This document shows positions 1 through 13,018 of a DNA stretch of 64,000 nt, one piece after another. The first letter of the stretch is position 1; every line of letters begins with the position of its first letter. Below the pieces are notes generated by a model. The model saw only the letters and a program-made list of their open reading frames with translations, was not told where the DNA came from and searched no databases. Position numbers and translations under genes: made by a program. The DNA comes from Mastigias papua (lineage: Eukaryota > Cnidaria > Scyphozoa > Rhizostomeae > Mastigiidae), in NCBI GenBank assembly GCA_964019165.1, contig OZ025278.1:15249813-15313812 (forward strand). The letters run 5' to 3'.

Positions 1-750
1 ACTCAACAATACGTGATTTTGATTGCAGATTGAAAAGTGATGAAAATGAGCCAATTTTGGCCAAAAAGTAAGGCTATAGCCTTGGTATTTTGCCCAAAAA
101 TGACCAAACTCAACAATACGTGAGTTTGATTGCAGATTGAAAAGTGATGAAAATGAGCCAATTTTGGCCAAAAAGTAAGGCAACAGCCTTGATATTTTGC
201 CCTAAATGACCAAACTCAACAATACGTGATTTTGATTGCAGATTGAAAAGTGATGAATATGAGCCAAGTTTGGCCAAAAAGTAAGGCTATAGCCTTGGTA
301 TTTTGCCCAAAAATGACCAAACTCAACAATACGTGATTTTGATTGCAGATTGAAAAGTGATGAAAATGAGCCAATTTTGGCCAAAAAGTAAGGCTATAGC
401 CTTGATATTTTGCCCAAACATGACCAAACTCAACAATACGTGATTTTGATTGCAGATTGAAAAGTGATGAATATGAGCCAATTTTGGCCAAAAAGTAAGG
501 CTATAGCCTTGGTATTTTGCCCAAAAATGACCAAACTCAACAATACGTGATTTTGATTGCAGATTGAAAAGTGATGAAAATGAGCCAATTTTGGCCAAAA
601 AGTAAGGCTATAGCCTTGATATTTTGCCCAAACATGACCAAACTCAACAATACGTGATTTTGATTGCATATTGAAAAGTGATGAATATGAGCCAATTTTG
701 GCCAAAAAGTAAGGCTATAGCCTTGGTATTTTGCCCAAAAATGACGAAAC

Positions 751-3700
751 TCAACAATACGTGATTTTGATTGCAGATTGAAAAGTGATGAAAATGAGCC
801 AATTTTGGCCAAGAAGTAAGGCTATAGCCTTGATATTTTGCCCAAAAATGACCAAACTCAACAATACGTCATTTTGATTGCAGATTGACAAGTGATGAAT
901 ATCAGCCAATTTTGGCCAAAAAGTAAGGCTATAGCCTTGGTATTTTGCCCAAAAATGACCAAACTCAACAATACGTGATTTTGATTGCAGATTGAAAAGT
1001 GATGAAAATGAGCCAATTTTGGCCAAAAAGTAAGGCTATAGCCTTGATATTTTGCCCAAACATGACCAAACTCAACAATACGTGATTTTGATTGCAGATT
1101 GAAAAGTGATGAATATGAGCCAATTTTGGCCAAAAAGTAAGGCTATAGCCTTGGTATTTTGCCCAAAAATGACCAAACTCAACAATACGTGATTTTGATT
1201 GCAGATTGAAAAGTGATGAAAATGAGCCAATTTTGGCCAAAAAGTAAGGCTATAGCCTTGATATTTTGCCCAAACATGACCAAACTCAACAATACGTGAT
1301 TTTGATTGCATATTGAAAAGTGATGAATATGAGCCAATTTTGGCCAAAAAGTAAGGCTATAGCCTTGGTATTTTGCCCAAAAATGACGAAACTCAACAAT
1401 ACGTGATTTTGATTGCAGATTGAAAAGTGATGAAAATGAGCCAATTTTGGCCAAGAAGTAAGGCTATAGCCTTGATATTTTGCCCAAAAATGACCAAACT
1501 CACCAATACGTGATTTTGATTGCAGATTGAAAAGTGATGAAAATGAGCCAATTTTGGCCAAAAAGTAAGGCTATAGCCTTGGTATTTTGCCCAAAAATGA
1601 CCAAACTCAACAATACGTGATTTTGATTGCAGATTGAAAAGTGATGAATATGAGCCAATTTTGGCCAAAAAGTAAGGCTATAGCCTTGGTATTTTGCCCA
1701 AAAATGACCAAACTCAACAATACGTGATTTTGATTGCAGATTGAAAAGTGATGAAAATGAGCCAATTTTGGCCAAAAAGTAAGGCTATAGCCTTGGTATT
1801 TTGCCCAAATATGACCAAACTCAACAATACGTCATTTTGATTGCAGATTGAAAAGTGATGAAAATGAGGCAATTTTGGCCAAAAAGTAAGGCTATAGCCT
1901 TGGTATTTTGCCCAAAAATGACCAAACTCAACAATACGTCATTTTGATTGCAGATTGAAAAGTGATGAAAATGAGCCAATTTTGGCCGAAAAGTAAGGCT
2001 ATAGCCTTGGTATTTTGCCCAAAAATGACCAAACTCAACAATACGTGATTTTGATTGCAGATTGAAAAGTGATGAAAATGAGCCAATTTTGGCCAAAAAG
2101 TAAGGCTATAGCCTTGGTATTTTGCCCAAAAATGACCAAACTCAACAATACGTGATTTTGATTGCAGATTGAAAAGTGATGAAAATGAGCCAATTTTGGC
2201 CAAAAAGTAAGGCTATAGCCTTGGTAGTTTGCCCAAAAATGACCAAACTCAACAATACGTGATTTTGATTGCAGATTGAAAAGTGATGAAAATGAGCCAA
2301 TTTTGGCCAAAAAGTAAGGCTATAGCCTTGGTATTTTGCCCAAATATGACCAAACTCAACAATACGTCATTTTGATTGCAGATTGAAAAGTGATGAAAAT
2401 GAGGCAATTTTGGCCAAAAAGTAAGGCTATAGCCTTGGTATTTTGCCCAAAAATGACCAAACTCAACAATACGTGATTTTGATTGCAGATTGAAAAGTGA
2501 TGAAAATGAGCCAATTTTGGCCAAAAAGTAAGGCTATAGCCTTGGTATTTTGCCCAAAAATGACCAAACTCAACAATACGTGATTTTGATTGCAGATTGA
2601 AAAGTGATGAATATGAGCCAATTTTGGCCAAAAAGTAAGGCTATAGCCTTGGTATTTTGCCCAAAAATGACCAAACTCAACAATACGTGATTTTGATTGC
2701 AGATTGAAAAGTGATGAAAATGAGCCAATTTTGGCCAAAAAGTAAGGCTATAGCCTTGGTATTTTGCCCAAATATGACCAAACTCAACAATACGTGATTT
2801 TGATTGCAGATTGAAAAGTGATGAAAATGAGGCAATTTTGGCCAAAAAGTAAGGCTATAGCCTTGGTATTTTGCCCAAAAATGACCAAACTCAACAATAC
2901 GTCATTTTGATTGCAGATTGAAAAGTGATGAAAATGAGCCAATTTTGGCCAAAAAGTAAGGCTATAGCCTTGGTATTTTGCCCAAAAATGACCAAACTCA
3001 ACAATACGTGATTTTGATTGCAGATTGAAAAGTGATGAATATGAGCCAATTTTGGCCAAAAAGTAAGGCTATAGCCTTGGTATTTTGCCCAAAAATGACG
3101 AAACTCAACAATACGTGATTTTGATTGCAGATTGAAAAGTGATGAAAATGAGCCAATTTTGGCCAAGAAGTAAGGCTATAGCCATGATATTTTGCCCAAA
3201 AATGACCAAACTCAACAATACGTCATTTTGATTGCAGATTGACAAGTGATGAATATCAGCCAATTTTGGCCAAAAAGTAAGGCTATAGCCTTGGTATTTT
3301 GCCCAAAAATGACCAAACTCAACAATACGTGATTTTGATTGCAGATTGAAAAGTGATGAAAATGAGCCAATTTTGGCCAAAAAGTAAGGCTATAGCCTTG
3401 ATATTTTGCCCAAACATGACCAAACTCAACAATACGTGATTTTGATTGCAGATTGAAAAGTGATGAATATGAGCCAATTTTGGCCAAAAAGTAAGGCTAT
3501 AGCCTTGGTATTTTGCCCAAAAATGACCAAACTCAACAATACGTGATTTTGATTGCAGATTGAAAAGTGATGAAAATGAGCCAATTTTGGCCAAAAAGTA
3601 AGGCTATAGCCTTGATATTTTGCCCAAACATGACCAAACTCAACAATACGTGATTTTGATTGCATATTGAAAAGTGATGAATATGAGCCAATTTTGGCCA

Positions 3701-4557
3701 AAAAGTAAGGCTATAGCCTTGGTATTTTGCCCAAAAATGACCAAACTCAACAATACGTGATTTTGATTGCAGATTGAAAAGTGATGAAAATGAGCCAATT
3801 TTGGCCAAGAAGTAAGGCTATAGCCTTGATATTTTGCCCAAAAATGACCAAACTCACCAATACGTGATTTTGATTGCAGATTGAAAAGTGATGAAAATGA
3901 GCCAATTTTGGCCAAAAAGTAAGGCTATAGCCTTGGTATTTTGCCCAAAAATGACCAAACTCAACAATACGTGATTTTGATTGCAGATTGAAAAGTGATG
4001 AATATGAGCCAATTTTGGCCAAAAAGTAAGGCTATAGCCTTGGTATTTTGCCCAAAAATGACCAAACTCAACAATACGTGATTTTGATTGCAGATTGAAA
4101 AGTGATGAAAATGAGCCAATTTTGGCCAAAAAGTAAGGCTATAGCCTTGGTATTTTGCCCAAATATGACCAAACTCAACAATACGTGATTTTGATTGCAG
4201 ATTGAAAAGTGATGAAAATGAGGCAATTTTGGCCAAAAAGTAAGGCTATAGCCTTGGTATTTTGCCCAAAAATGACCAAACTCAACAATACGTCATTTTG
4301 ATTGCAGATTGAAAAGTGATGAAAATGAGCCAATTTTGGCCGAAAAGTAAGGCTATAGCCTTGGTATTTTGCCCAAAAATGACCAAACTCAACAATACGT
4401 GATTTTGATTGCAGATTGAAAAGTGATGAAAATGAGCCAATTTTGGCCAAAAAGTAAGGCTATAGCCTTGGTATTTTGCCCAAAAATGACCAAACTCAAC
4501 AATACGTGATTTTGATTGCAGATTGAAAAGTGATGAAAATGAGCCAATTTTGGCCAA
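751..4557. repeat. 22-monomer (2354-bp) duplication inside the satellite
   Basis: Variant monomers between about 751 and 2203 reappear between about 3105 and 4557 at an offset of 2354 (22 x 107). Shared markers include GACAAGTGATGAATATCAGCC (near 889 and 3243), ACTCACCAATACG (near 1498 and 3852), TTGCATATTG (near 1306 and 3660) and GGTAGTTTGCCC (near 2223 and 4577). A shorter echo at 642 (6 x 107) links about 216-812 to 858-1454. Boundaries are approximate. Confidence 0.75.
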
Positions 4558-5138
4558 AAAGTAAGGCTATAGCCTTGGTAGTTTGCCCAAAAATGACCAA
4601 ACTCAACAATACGTGATTTTGATTGCAGATTGAAAAGTGATGAAAATGAGCCAATTTTGGCCAAAAAGTAAGGCTATAGCCTTGGTATTTTGCCCAAATA
4701 TGACCAAACTCAACAATACGTGATTTTGATTGCAGATTGAAAAGTGATGAAAATGAGCCAATTTTGGCCAAAAAGTAAGGCTATAGCCTTGGTATTTTGC
4801 CCAAATATGACCAAACTCAACAATACGTCATTTTGATTGCAGATTGAAAAGTGATGAAAATGAGGCAATTTTGGCCAAAAAGTAAGGCTATAGCCTTGGT
4901 ATTTTGCCCATAAATGACCAAACTCAACAATACGTGATTTTGATTGCAGATTGAAAAGTGATGAAAATGAGAAAAATTTTGGCCAAAAAGTAAGGCTATA
5001 GCCTTGGTATTTTGCCCAAAACGGACCAAACTCAACAATACGTGATTTTGATTGCAGATTGAAAAGTGATGAATATCAGCCAATTTTGGCCAAAAAGTAA
5101 GGCTATAGCCTTGGTATTTTGCCCAAAACTGACCAAAC

Positions 5139-7920
5139 TCAACAATACGTGATTTTGATTGCAGATTGAAAAGTGATGAAAATGAGCCAATTTTGGCCAA
5201 AAAGTAAGGCTATAGCCTTGGTATTTTGCCCAAAAATGACCAAACTCAACAATACGTCATTTTGATTGCAGATTGAAAAGTGATGAAAATGAGCCAATTT
5301 TGGCCAAAAAGTAAGGCTATAGCCTTGGTAATTTGCCCAAAAATGACCAAACTCAACAATACGTGATTTTGATTGCAGATTGAAAAGTGATGAAAATGAG
5401 CCAATTTTGGCCAAAAAGTAAGGCTATAGCCTTGGTATTTTGCCCAAAACGGACCAAACTCAACAATACGTGATTTTGATTGCAGATTGAAAAGTGATGA
5501 AAATGAGGCAATTTTGGCCAAAAAGTAAGGCTATAGCCTTGGTATTTTGCCCAAAAATGACCAAACTCAACAATACGTGATTTTGATTGCAGATTGAAAA
5601 GTGATGAATATGAGGCAATTTTGGCCAAAAAGTAAGGCTATAGCCTTGATATTTTGCCCAAACATGACCAAACTCAACAATACGTGATTTTGATTGCAGA
5701 TTGAAAAGTGATGAAAATGAGCCAATTTTGGCCAAAAAGTAAGGCTATAGCCTTGGTATTTTGCCCAAAAATGACCAAACTCAACAATACGTGATTTTGA
5801 TTGCAGATTGAAAAGTGATGAAAATGAGCCACTTTTGGCCAAAAAGTAAGGCTATAGCCTTGGTATTTTGCCCAAACATGACCAAACTCAACAATACGTG
5901 ATTTTGATTGCAGAGTGAAAAGTGATGAAAATGATGCAATGTTGGCCAAAAAGTAAGGCTATAGCCTTGGTATTTTGCCCAAAACGGACCAAACTCAACA
6001 ATACGTGATTTTGATTGCAGATTGAAAAGTGATGAAAATGAGGCAATTTTGGCCGAAAAGTAAGGCTATAGCCTTGGCATTTTGCCCAAAAATGACGAAA
6101 CTCAACAATACGTGATTTTGATTGGAGATTGAAAAGTGATGAAAATGAGCCAAGTTTGGCCAAAAAGTAAGGCTATAGCCTTGGTATTTTGCCCAAAAAT
6201 GACCAAACTCAACAATACGTGATTTTGATTGCAGATTGAAAAGTGATGAAAATGAGCCAATTTTGGCCAAAAAGTAAGGCTATAGCCTTGGTATTTTGCC
6301 CAAAAATGACCAAACTCAACAATACGTGATTTTGATTGCAGAGTGAAAAGTGATGAAAATGAGGCAATTTTGGCCAAAAAGTAAGGCTATAGCCTTGGTA
6401 TTTTGCTCAAAAATGACCAAACTCAACAATACGTGATTTTGATTGCAGAGTGAAAAGTGATGAAAATGAGGCAATTTTGGCCAAAAAGTAAGGCTATAGC
6501 CTTGGTATTTTGCCCAAAACGGACCAAACTCAACAATACGTGATTTTGATTGCAGATTGAAAAGTGATGAATATGAGCCAATTTTGGCCAAAAAGTAAGG
6601 CTATAGCCTTGGTATTTTGCCCAAAAATGACCAAACTCAACAATACGTGATTTTGATTGCAGATTGAAAAGTGATGAAAATGAGCCAATTTTGGCCAAAA
6701 AGTAAGGCTATAGCCTTGGTAATTTGCCCAAAAATGACCAAACTCAACAATACGTGATTTTGATTGCAGATTGAAAAGTGATGAAAATGAGCCAATTTTG
6801 GCCAAAAAGTAAGGCTATAGCCTTGGTATTTTGCCCAAAACGGACCAAACTCAACAATACGTGATTTTGATTGCAGATTGAAAAGTGATGAAAATGAGGC
6901 AATTTTGGCCAAAAAGTAAGGCTATAGCCTTGGTATTTTGCCCAAAAATGACCAAACTCAACAATACGTGATTTTGATTGCAGATTGAAAAGTGATGAAT
7001 ATGAGGCAATTTTGGCCAAAAAGTAAGGCTATAGCCTTGATATTTTGCCCAAACATGACCAAACTCAACAATACGTGATTTTGATTGCAGATTGAAAAGT
7101 GATGAAAATGAGCCAATTTTGGCCAAAAAGTAAGGCTATAGCCTTGGTATTTTGCCCAAAAATGACCAAACTCAACAATACGTGATTTTGATTGCAGATT
7201 GAAAAGTGATGAAAATGAGCCACTTTTGGCCAAAAAGTAAGGCTATAGCCTTGGTATTTTGCCCAAACATGACCAAACTCAACAATACGTGATTTTGATT
7301 GCAGAGTGAAAAGTGATGAAAATGATGCAATGTTGGCCAAAAAGTAAGGCTATAGCCTTGGTATTTTGCCCAAAACGGACCAAACTCAACAATACGTGAT
7401 TTTGATTGCAGATTGAAAAGTGATGAAAATGAGGCAATTTTGGCCGAAAAGTAAGGCTATAGCCTTGGCATTTTGCCCAAAAATGACGAAACTCAACAAT
7501 ACGTGATTTTGATTGGAGATTGAAAAGTGATGAAAATGAGCCAAGTTTGGCCAAAAAGTAAGGCTATAGCCTTGGTATTTTGCCCAAAAATGACCAAACT
7601 CAACAATACGTGATTTTGATTGCAGATTGAAAAGTGATGAAAATGAGCCAATTTTGGCCAAAAAGTAAGGCTATAGCCTTGGTATTTTGCCCAAAAATGA
7701 CCAAACTCAACAATACGTGATTTTGATTGCAGAGTGAAAAGTGATGAAAATGAGGCAATTTTGGCCAAAAAGTAAGGCTATAGCCTTGGTATTTTGCTCA
7801 AAAATGACCAAACTCAACAATACGTGATTTTGATTGCAGAGTGAAAAGTGATGAAAATGAGGCAATTTTGGCCAAAAAGTAAGGCTATAGCCTTGGTATT
7901 TTGCCCAAAACGGACCAAAC
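5139..7920. repeat. 13-monomer (1391-bp) duplication inside the satellite
   Basis: Monomers from about 5246 onward repeat at +1391 (13 x 107) with the same private variants. Examples are the ATTTGCCCAAAAATG variant near 5332 and 6723, the CACTTTTGGCC variant near 5831 and 7222, the GATGCAATGTTGG variant near 5934 and 7325, and TTTTGCTCAAAA near 6404 and 7795. The two blocks are adjacent, so this is a recent tandem amplification of a 13-mer unit. The outer boundaries are approximate. Confidence 0.85.
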
Positions 7921-9452
7921 TCAACAATACGTGATTTTGATTGCAGATTGAAAAGTGATGAATATGAGCCAATTTTGGCCAAAAAGTAAGGCTATAGCCT
8001 TGGTATTTTGCCCAAAAATGACCAAACTCAACAATACGTGATTTTGATTGCAGATTGAAAAGTGATGAAAATGAGCCAATTTTGGCCAAAAAGTAAGGCT
8101 ATAGCCTTGGTATTTTGCCCAAAAATGACCAAACTCAACAATACGTGATTTTGATTGCAGATTGAAAAGTGATGAATATGAGCCACTTTTGGCCAAAAAG
8201 TAAGGCTATAGCCTTGATATTTTGCCCAAAAATGACCAAACTCAACAATACGTGATTTTGATTGCAGATTGAAAAGTGATGAAAATGAGCCAATTTTGGC
8301 CAAAAAGTAAGGCTATAGCCTTGGTATTTTGCCCAAAAATGACCAAACTCAACAATACGTGATTTTGATTGCAGATTGAAAAGTGATGAAAATGAGCCAA
8401 TTTTGGCCAAAAAGTAAGGCTATAGCCTTGGTATTTTGCCCAAAAATGACCAAACTCAACAATACGTGATTTTGATTGCAGATTGAAAAGTGATGAAAAT
8501 GAGGCAATTTTGGCCAAAAAGTAAGGCTATAGCCTTGGTATTTTGCCCAAAACGGACCAAACTCAACAATACGTGATTTTGATTGCAGATTGAAAAGTGA
8601 TGAAAATGAGGCAATGTTGGCCAAAATGTAAGGCTATAGCCTTGGTATTTTGCCCAAAAATGACCAAACTCAACAATACGTGATTTTGATTGCAGATTGA
8701 AAAGTGATGAAAATGAGCCACTTTTGGCCAAAAAGTAAGGCTATAGCCTTGGTATTTTGCCCAAACATGACCAAACTCAACAATACGTGATTTTGATTGC
8801 AGAGTGAAAAGTGATGAAAATGATGCAATGTTGGCCAAAAAGTAAGGCTATAGCCTTGGTATTTTGCCCAAAACGGACCAAACTCAACAATACGTGATTT
8901 TGATTGCAGATTGAAAAGTGATGAAAATGAGGCAATTTTGGCCAAAAAGTAAGGCTATAGCCTTGGCATTTTGCCCAAAAATGACCAAACTCAACAATAC
9001 GTGATTTTGATTGCAGATTGAAAAGTGATGAAAATGAGCCAAGTTTGGCCAAAAAGTAAGGCTATAGCCTTGGTATTTTGCCCAAAAATGACCAAACTCA
9101 ACAATACGTGATTTTGATTGCAGATTGAAAAGTGATGAAAATGAGGCAATTTTGGCCAAAAAGTAAGGCTATAGCCTTGGTATTTTGCCCAAAAATGAAT
9201 AAACTCAACAATACGTGATTTTGATTGCAGATTGAAAAGTGATGAAAATGAGCCAATTTTGGCCAAAAAGTAAGGCTATAGCCTTGGTATTTTGCTCAAA
9301 AATGACCAAACTCAACAATACGTGATTTTGATTGCAGAGTGAAAAGTGATGAAAATGAGCCAATTTTGGCCAAAAAGTAAGGCTATAGCCTTGGTATTTT
9401 GCCCAAAACGGACCAAACTCAACAATACGTGATTTTGATTGCAGATTGAAAA

Positions 9453-10339
9453 ATGACATATGTGATTCATGTGTTGGTGGAAAGTTAATTTATATGGATC
9501 GTATGTGTCTTGAGCATAGTCACTCCTTTTAACTTGAGTTGCATATAGTCGCAGATATCGGAAGGGATCGAAATCAATCGCAGAGATGAGTCGTGTCATA
9601 TCTCTATGTCTGCTAGTGTTTGCTGAGGAATCCTTAGGAGTCGAGGAAAAAATTTAAACGAGTTGTCATATGAAGGTCAGAAGTTGTTATAAAACTGACC
9701 TTGTATCTGCGACTTATTGCATCTCCTTGCTATGATAAAAAAGGCAAGCAAAGGGCCTGGTTATTCAAATACTATAAAAATACCTACTCACCTTTGGGAC
9801 AAAGTGGTCAGAATTCAGTCAAATCTGAAATCAAAGCCTGTCACAGTCAATCTAGGTCGCTTGCAATAAAGTACCAAGTGTGCAACGACCGTCTTTCGCC
9901 AAAGTTGATCAGGTTCACGATCTTGTAATCTGGAATACAAATCAGTCAATTTGATAAGAGGCAACACTCCTTGCATTAGTTATACAGTGTATCATGTGAT
10001 GTATTCAGTCCCTTTATGCGCACTATTCCTATTAAGATCTATTCGCACTTTAATACGCATTTCGCATACAAGCCTGTTGTTTCAAGTCAATGTGAGAAAA
10101 TTTGCGATGTACGAGCCTTCAGATTTAGACTAGTAACAATAAGCTCGCACGCAAAATGCGAAACTAAATGGAAATAGGCTTTAGGTCACGTGCACTATAT
10201 GTACGCTTCTTGCATGCTGTTGCTATATGGCAATATTCTTCCTCGGTACCTTGTCTTCTCCTTTAATAGTGATCAACGATCGTCACAGCTTATCAAAAAT
10301 ACAGGAGATGCTGAATTGCATTGGAGAAAGTATGCCGTG
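9453..10339. other. Intergenic, no gene seen
   Basis: Unique sequence between the satellite end and the MITE. Short reading frames at 9701-9928, 9951-10133 and 10190-10405 on the plus strand show no recognisable domain, no convincing splice context and no low-complexity signature. I see no RNA gene here. Confidence 0.5.
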
Positions 10340-10660
10340 TTAAGCCCCGGACAAACGCTCTCGATCTTTTACTCGAAAACGCTCAACAACATCCAGCGAT
10401 GCTGAGGACCGTTGAGTATTACCTGGTCAAATGCACTCAAAAACACTCGAGAACACCTTAAACAATGCAAATATCGCGCAATTCCGCCGGCAAATTTTGA
10501 CCTTGACCAACTTTCACTCGACAACTCTCGAAAATGAAATGAAATGAATGAAAACGCTTGACATCGCTATGCAAGGTAGCTAGACGCTCCCAACACTTCA
10601 CTCGACACAACTGTCGAGCGTTTTTGAGTGAAAAGCTGAATGCATTTGGCCGGGGCTTTA
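10340..10660. mobile_element. MITE with AAGCCCCGG-type inverted termini and TTA target-site duplication (PIF/Harbinger-like)
   Basis: Termini read AGCCCCGG at 10343 and CCGGGGCT ending at 10657. They are flanked by TTA at 10340-10342 and TTA at 10658-10660. The inverted similarity extends inward about 45 bp (left ...CTTTTACTCGAAAACGCTC, right in reverse complement ...CTTTTCACTCAAAAACGCTC), with mismatches. The interior has further CACTCAAAAACACTCGA-like copies and no reading frame. A 3-bp TWA duplication with short GC-rich termini is typical of PIF/Harbinger-derived (Tourist) MITEs; the superfamily is inferred from that alone. Confidence 0.7.
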
Positions 10661-10986
10661 AAAATCAATTTAAGTCAAAGTGATTTGTTCTGTTGAATGT
10701 AAGGCATGAAGTACTTCTACACGGTCTTTGACGACCGAACTACTTTAGTTAACCACAGTCATCTCTGACATAGAAACGCTAACAAAGGGAATTAAATAAA
10801 TTCTGTCGCGTTTTTGTTCGCCGTTGAAAAGTTTCCAAAGGGACGAATCGTAATAATTGGTTCTCAGGACACTAAAATATCCACCAGATGACTCTCCGTC
10901 ACGCATGCAGTTATTGCATCGCTACAGTCTCTTTGAGAACATCGTAAGAACTGAACGAAGCTTGGTAGTTACTCCAAAAGACCAAA
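10661..10986. other. Upstream region of the MS4A-like gene
   Basis: The 326 bases between the MITE and the first coding exon presumably include the promoter and 5' UTR of the plus-strand gene that starts at 10987. I see no clear TATA box or initiator that I would defend. Confidence 0.35.
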
Positions 10987-12922
10987 ATGACGGCAGACCA
11001 TGTCCCACAGAAGGTTAGTATGGATTATGTCATTACAGGAATATGCAGAACTGTCATCTATCTACAGCTTTAACCTATGCACTATAAGGATTTCTTACAT
11101 TCGCTCTATCTAATTTGAAAGTAAATAGAGAGGAGTTCTTTTGTTATCGTGCGATTGAATTCCGAGCAAAGAGATCATGATATTTCTTCGAATCTCATCT
11201 TCTCGTGAGCTTGAGAAAATGGTAGAAATTATTTACATTTGATGTTTCTTCTTCAATAAACTGGACAACCAGTAGTTCTCGGGCAAATAGTAAAATACGG
11301 TGAAGTCCAAGAGCGAACTCTTGGCAAAAAACTTTTGAGGTTAAACTAGAGGACCCTTCCTTGTCCATTTTAGTAATACATTACAGCTTTCAAGGAATTA
11401 TCTTAGATGCAACAAGTACACTGTACAAATAATATACACTTGGCCTCTGGTTTGCAAAACGCTAATTAGCGCATCTTTCACTTTAGTATCGAATGACTCC
11501 AAGCCTCAAGAAGCCTTTGGGATCAACTTATCGGCCATACTTTATGTGCCTGTCAATTCTAAGTGCTGCTGTTTGCATTGGCCTGGTCGTATGTGCCTCA
11601 GTCTTGAAAGACTACGATTCGACTTTGAAGGATCAACTTTTCCACATTTGGGTGGCTATTCCAGTAAGTATTTTATTGCGGATCTAATTTCCTTTTTCCA
11701 AAGCTTCGGTCAAATGATCCAAATTTCACCCAATATTCATCCAACATTATGTTGGGAAAAATGTTAGGCCACTTGAACACCATGTCTGGTCACCCTACTT
11801 TGTTGCTTTCGATGCAAGGTGAAATGTCACAACGCTAAAAAAATGTTGATAGGGACGCACAGCAATTCCTTTGCTCTGAGATAAATATTCACTCGCTTGA
11901 CAACAGATGTTCAAGTTGCCATCAAAATGGGATTAGATGGAGGCTAAAATATTAGAGTAAAATTCTGATCGTTTGACCGAAGGTTAAGATTGTATGAATG
12001 CAATAAACAAATGACAAAGTTGTCTTTGCTAATGAGGTGAGGAACTATTTATTCCAAAAGTCTTGTATATTCTTTAACCAAATGCCATAAATTAGCCGGT
12101 GACATCTAGTAGGAGACTCATAAAGATATTCCCCTTGCAATCCGTAAAGAGCTGGACCTGTAGCATCATTCAAGCAAGTCCCCGTGAATGAAAACAATGA
12201 TGGACATTAGTCAAAGAGGACCAACTCATCTATATATAGACAAAGTTTAATATGAATGATGTAGGCAAATAAAATATGGGGATATGTGAGAAAATTTAGC
12301 TCAAATTAGCAGGGCCGCCGAGAGATTTCAGAGGTCCTGGGGCAAAAGAGAAATGTGAGGCACCTTGCGAGTGAAGTGACCAGAAAAATTTGAGTGTCTG
12401 GAAATTAGCTACGGAAAATTACTGTTAGTCATACATTACAAGGCCCCCATTATAAGGCATATATCAAAATGCACTACTCAAATGCGGCTATTTAAATTGT
12501 TGCCTCTCTTGCAAAGTAATTTGTTCACTTGACATGATCAGAGAATGTATCATAAAGCTTTATCTTGCTAAGGTGTATTTACGATATTTCACGTTAATTA
12601 ATTTGCATTAAAGTGAGAATGAGTGAATATTAGTATAAAACAGTCAGTAATTTTGACTCTATTGTTAAAGATTTTGCTGCCAGCCGTTGTCGGGCTTGGT
12701 GTCTTCATCACAAGATCACGAAAAATGGTGAGTCATAGTCATAGCAGCCATGAGTCTATTGTTCAAAGTTAGTGAATAACACTGAACTAAAGCAGATCAT
12801 TACAAAATATTCTTTTATTGACATAGTACTCCTCCACAAGAGTAGTTCTTGCGTTGCCTAGTGATGAAGGCTGTAAAAGGAGGAATTTTAAAGTAGACCC
12901 TCAGACAGCCAGGCCAAAGAAT

Positions 12923-13018
<96 letters not shown>

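Larger units (their letters stand above)
1..9452. repeat. 107-bp satellite array, about 88 monomers
   Basis: A head-to-tail array with a strict 107-bp period fills the left edge and probably continues beyond it. Each monomer contains ACTCAACAATACGTGATTTT, a variable ATGAAAATGAG or ATGAATATGAG segment, and two palindromes, TTTTGGCCAAAA and AAGGCTATAGCCTT. Monomers differ by scattered single-base changes. Long blocks recur at offsets that are exact multiples of 107, so the array has higher-order structure. Apparent reading frames of about 91 codons recur every 107 bases on the minus strand because the monomer is nearly stop-free in one frame. Since 107 is not divisible by three, no frame stays open along the array, and I do not regard it as coding. 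The array ends abruptly near 9452, inside a monomer. Confidence 0.98.

Noticed and set aside
1..9452. Regular repeats that might suggest a CRISPR array
   Set aside because: The repeats are contiguous 107-bp monomers without unique spacers, in a eukaryotic genome.
202..9599. About 80 overlapping 91-codon minus-strand frames beginning MAKIGS-
   Set aside because: They repeat every 107 bases because the satellite monomer is open in one frame; the period is not a multiple of three and nothing suggests translation.
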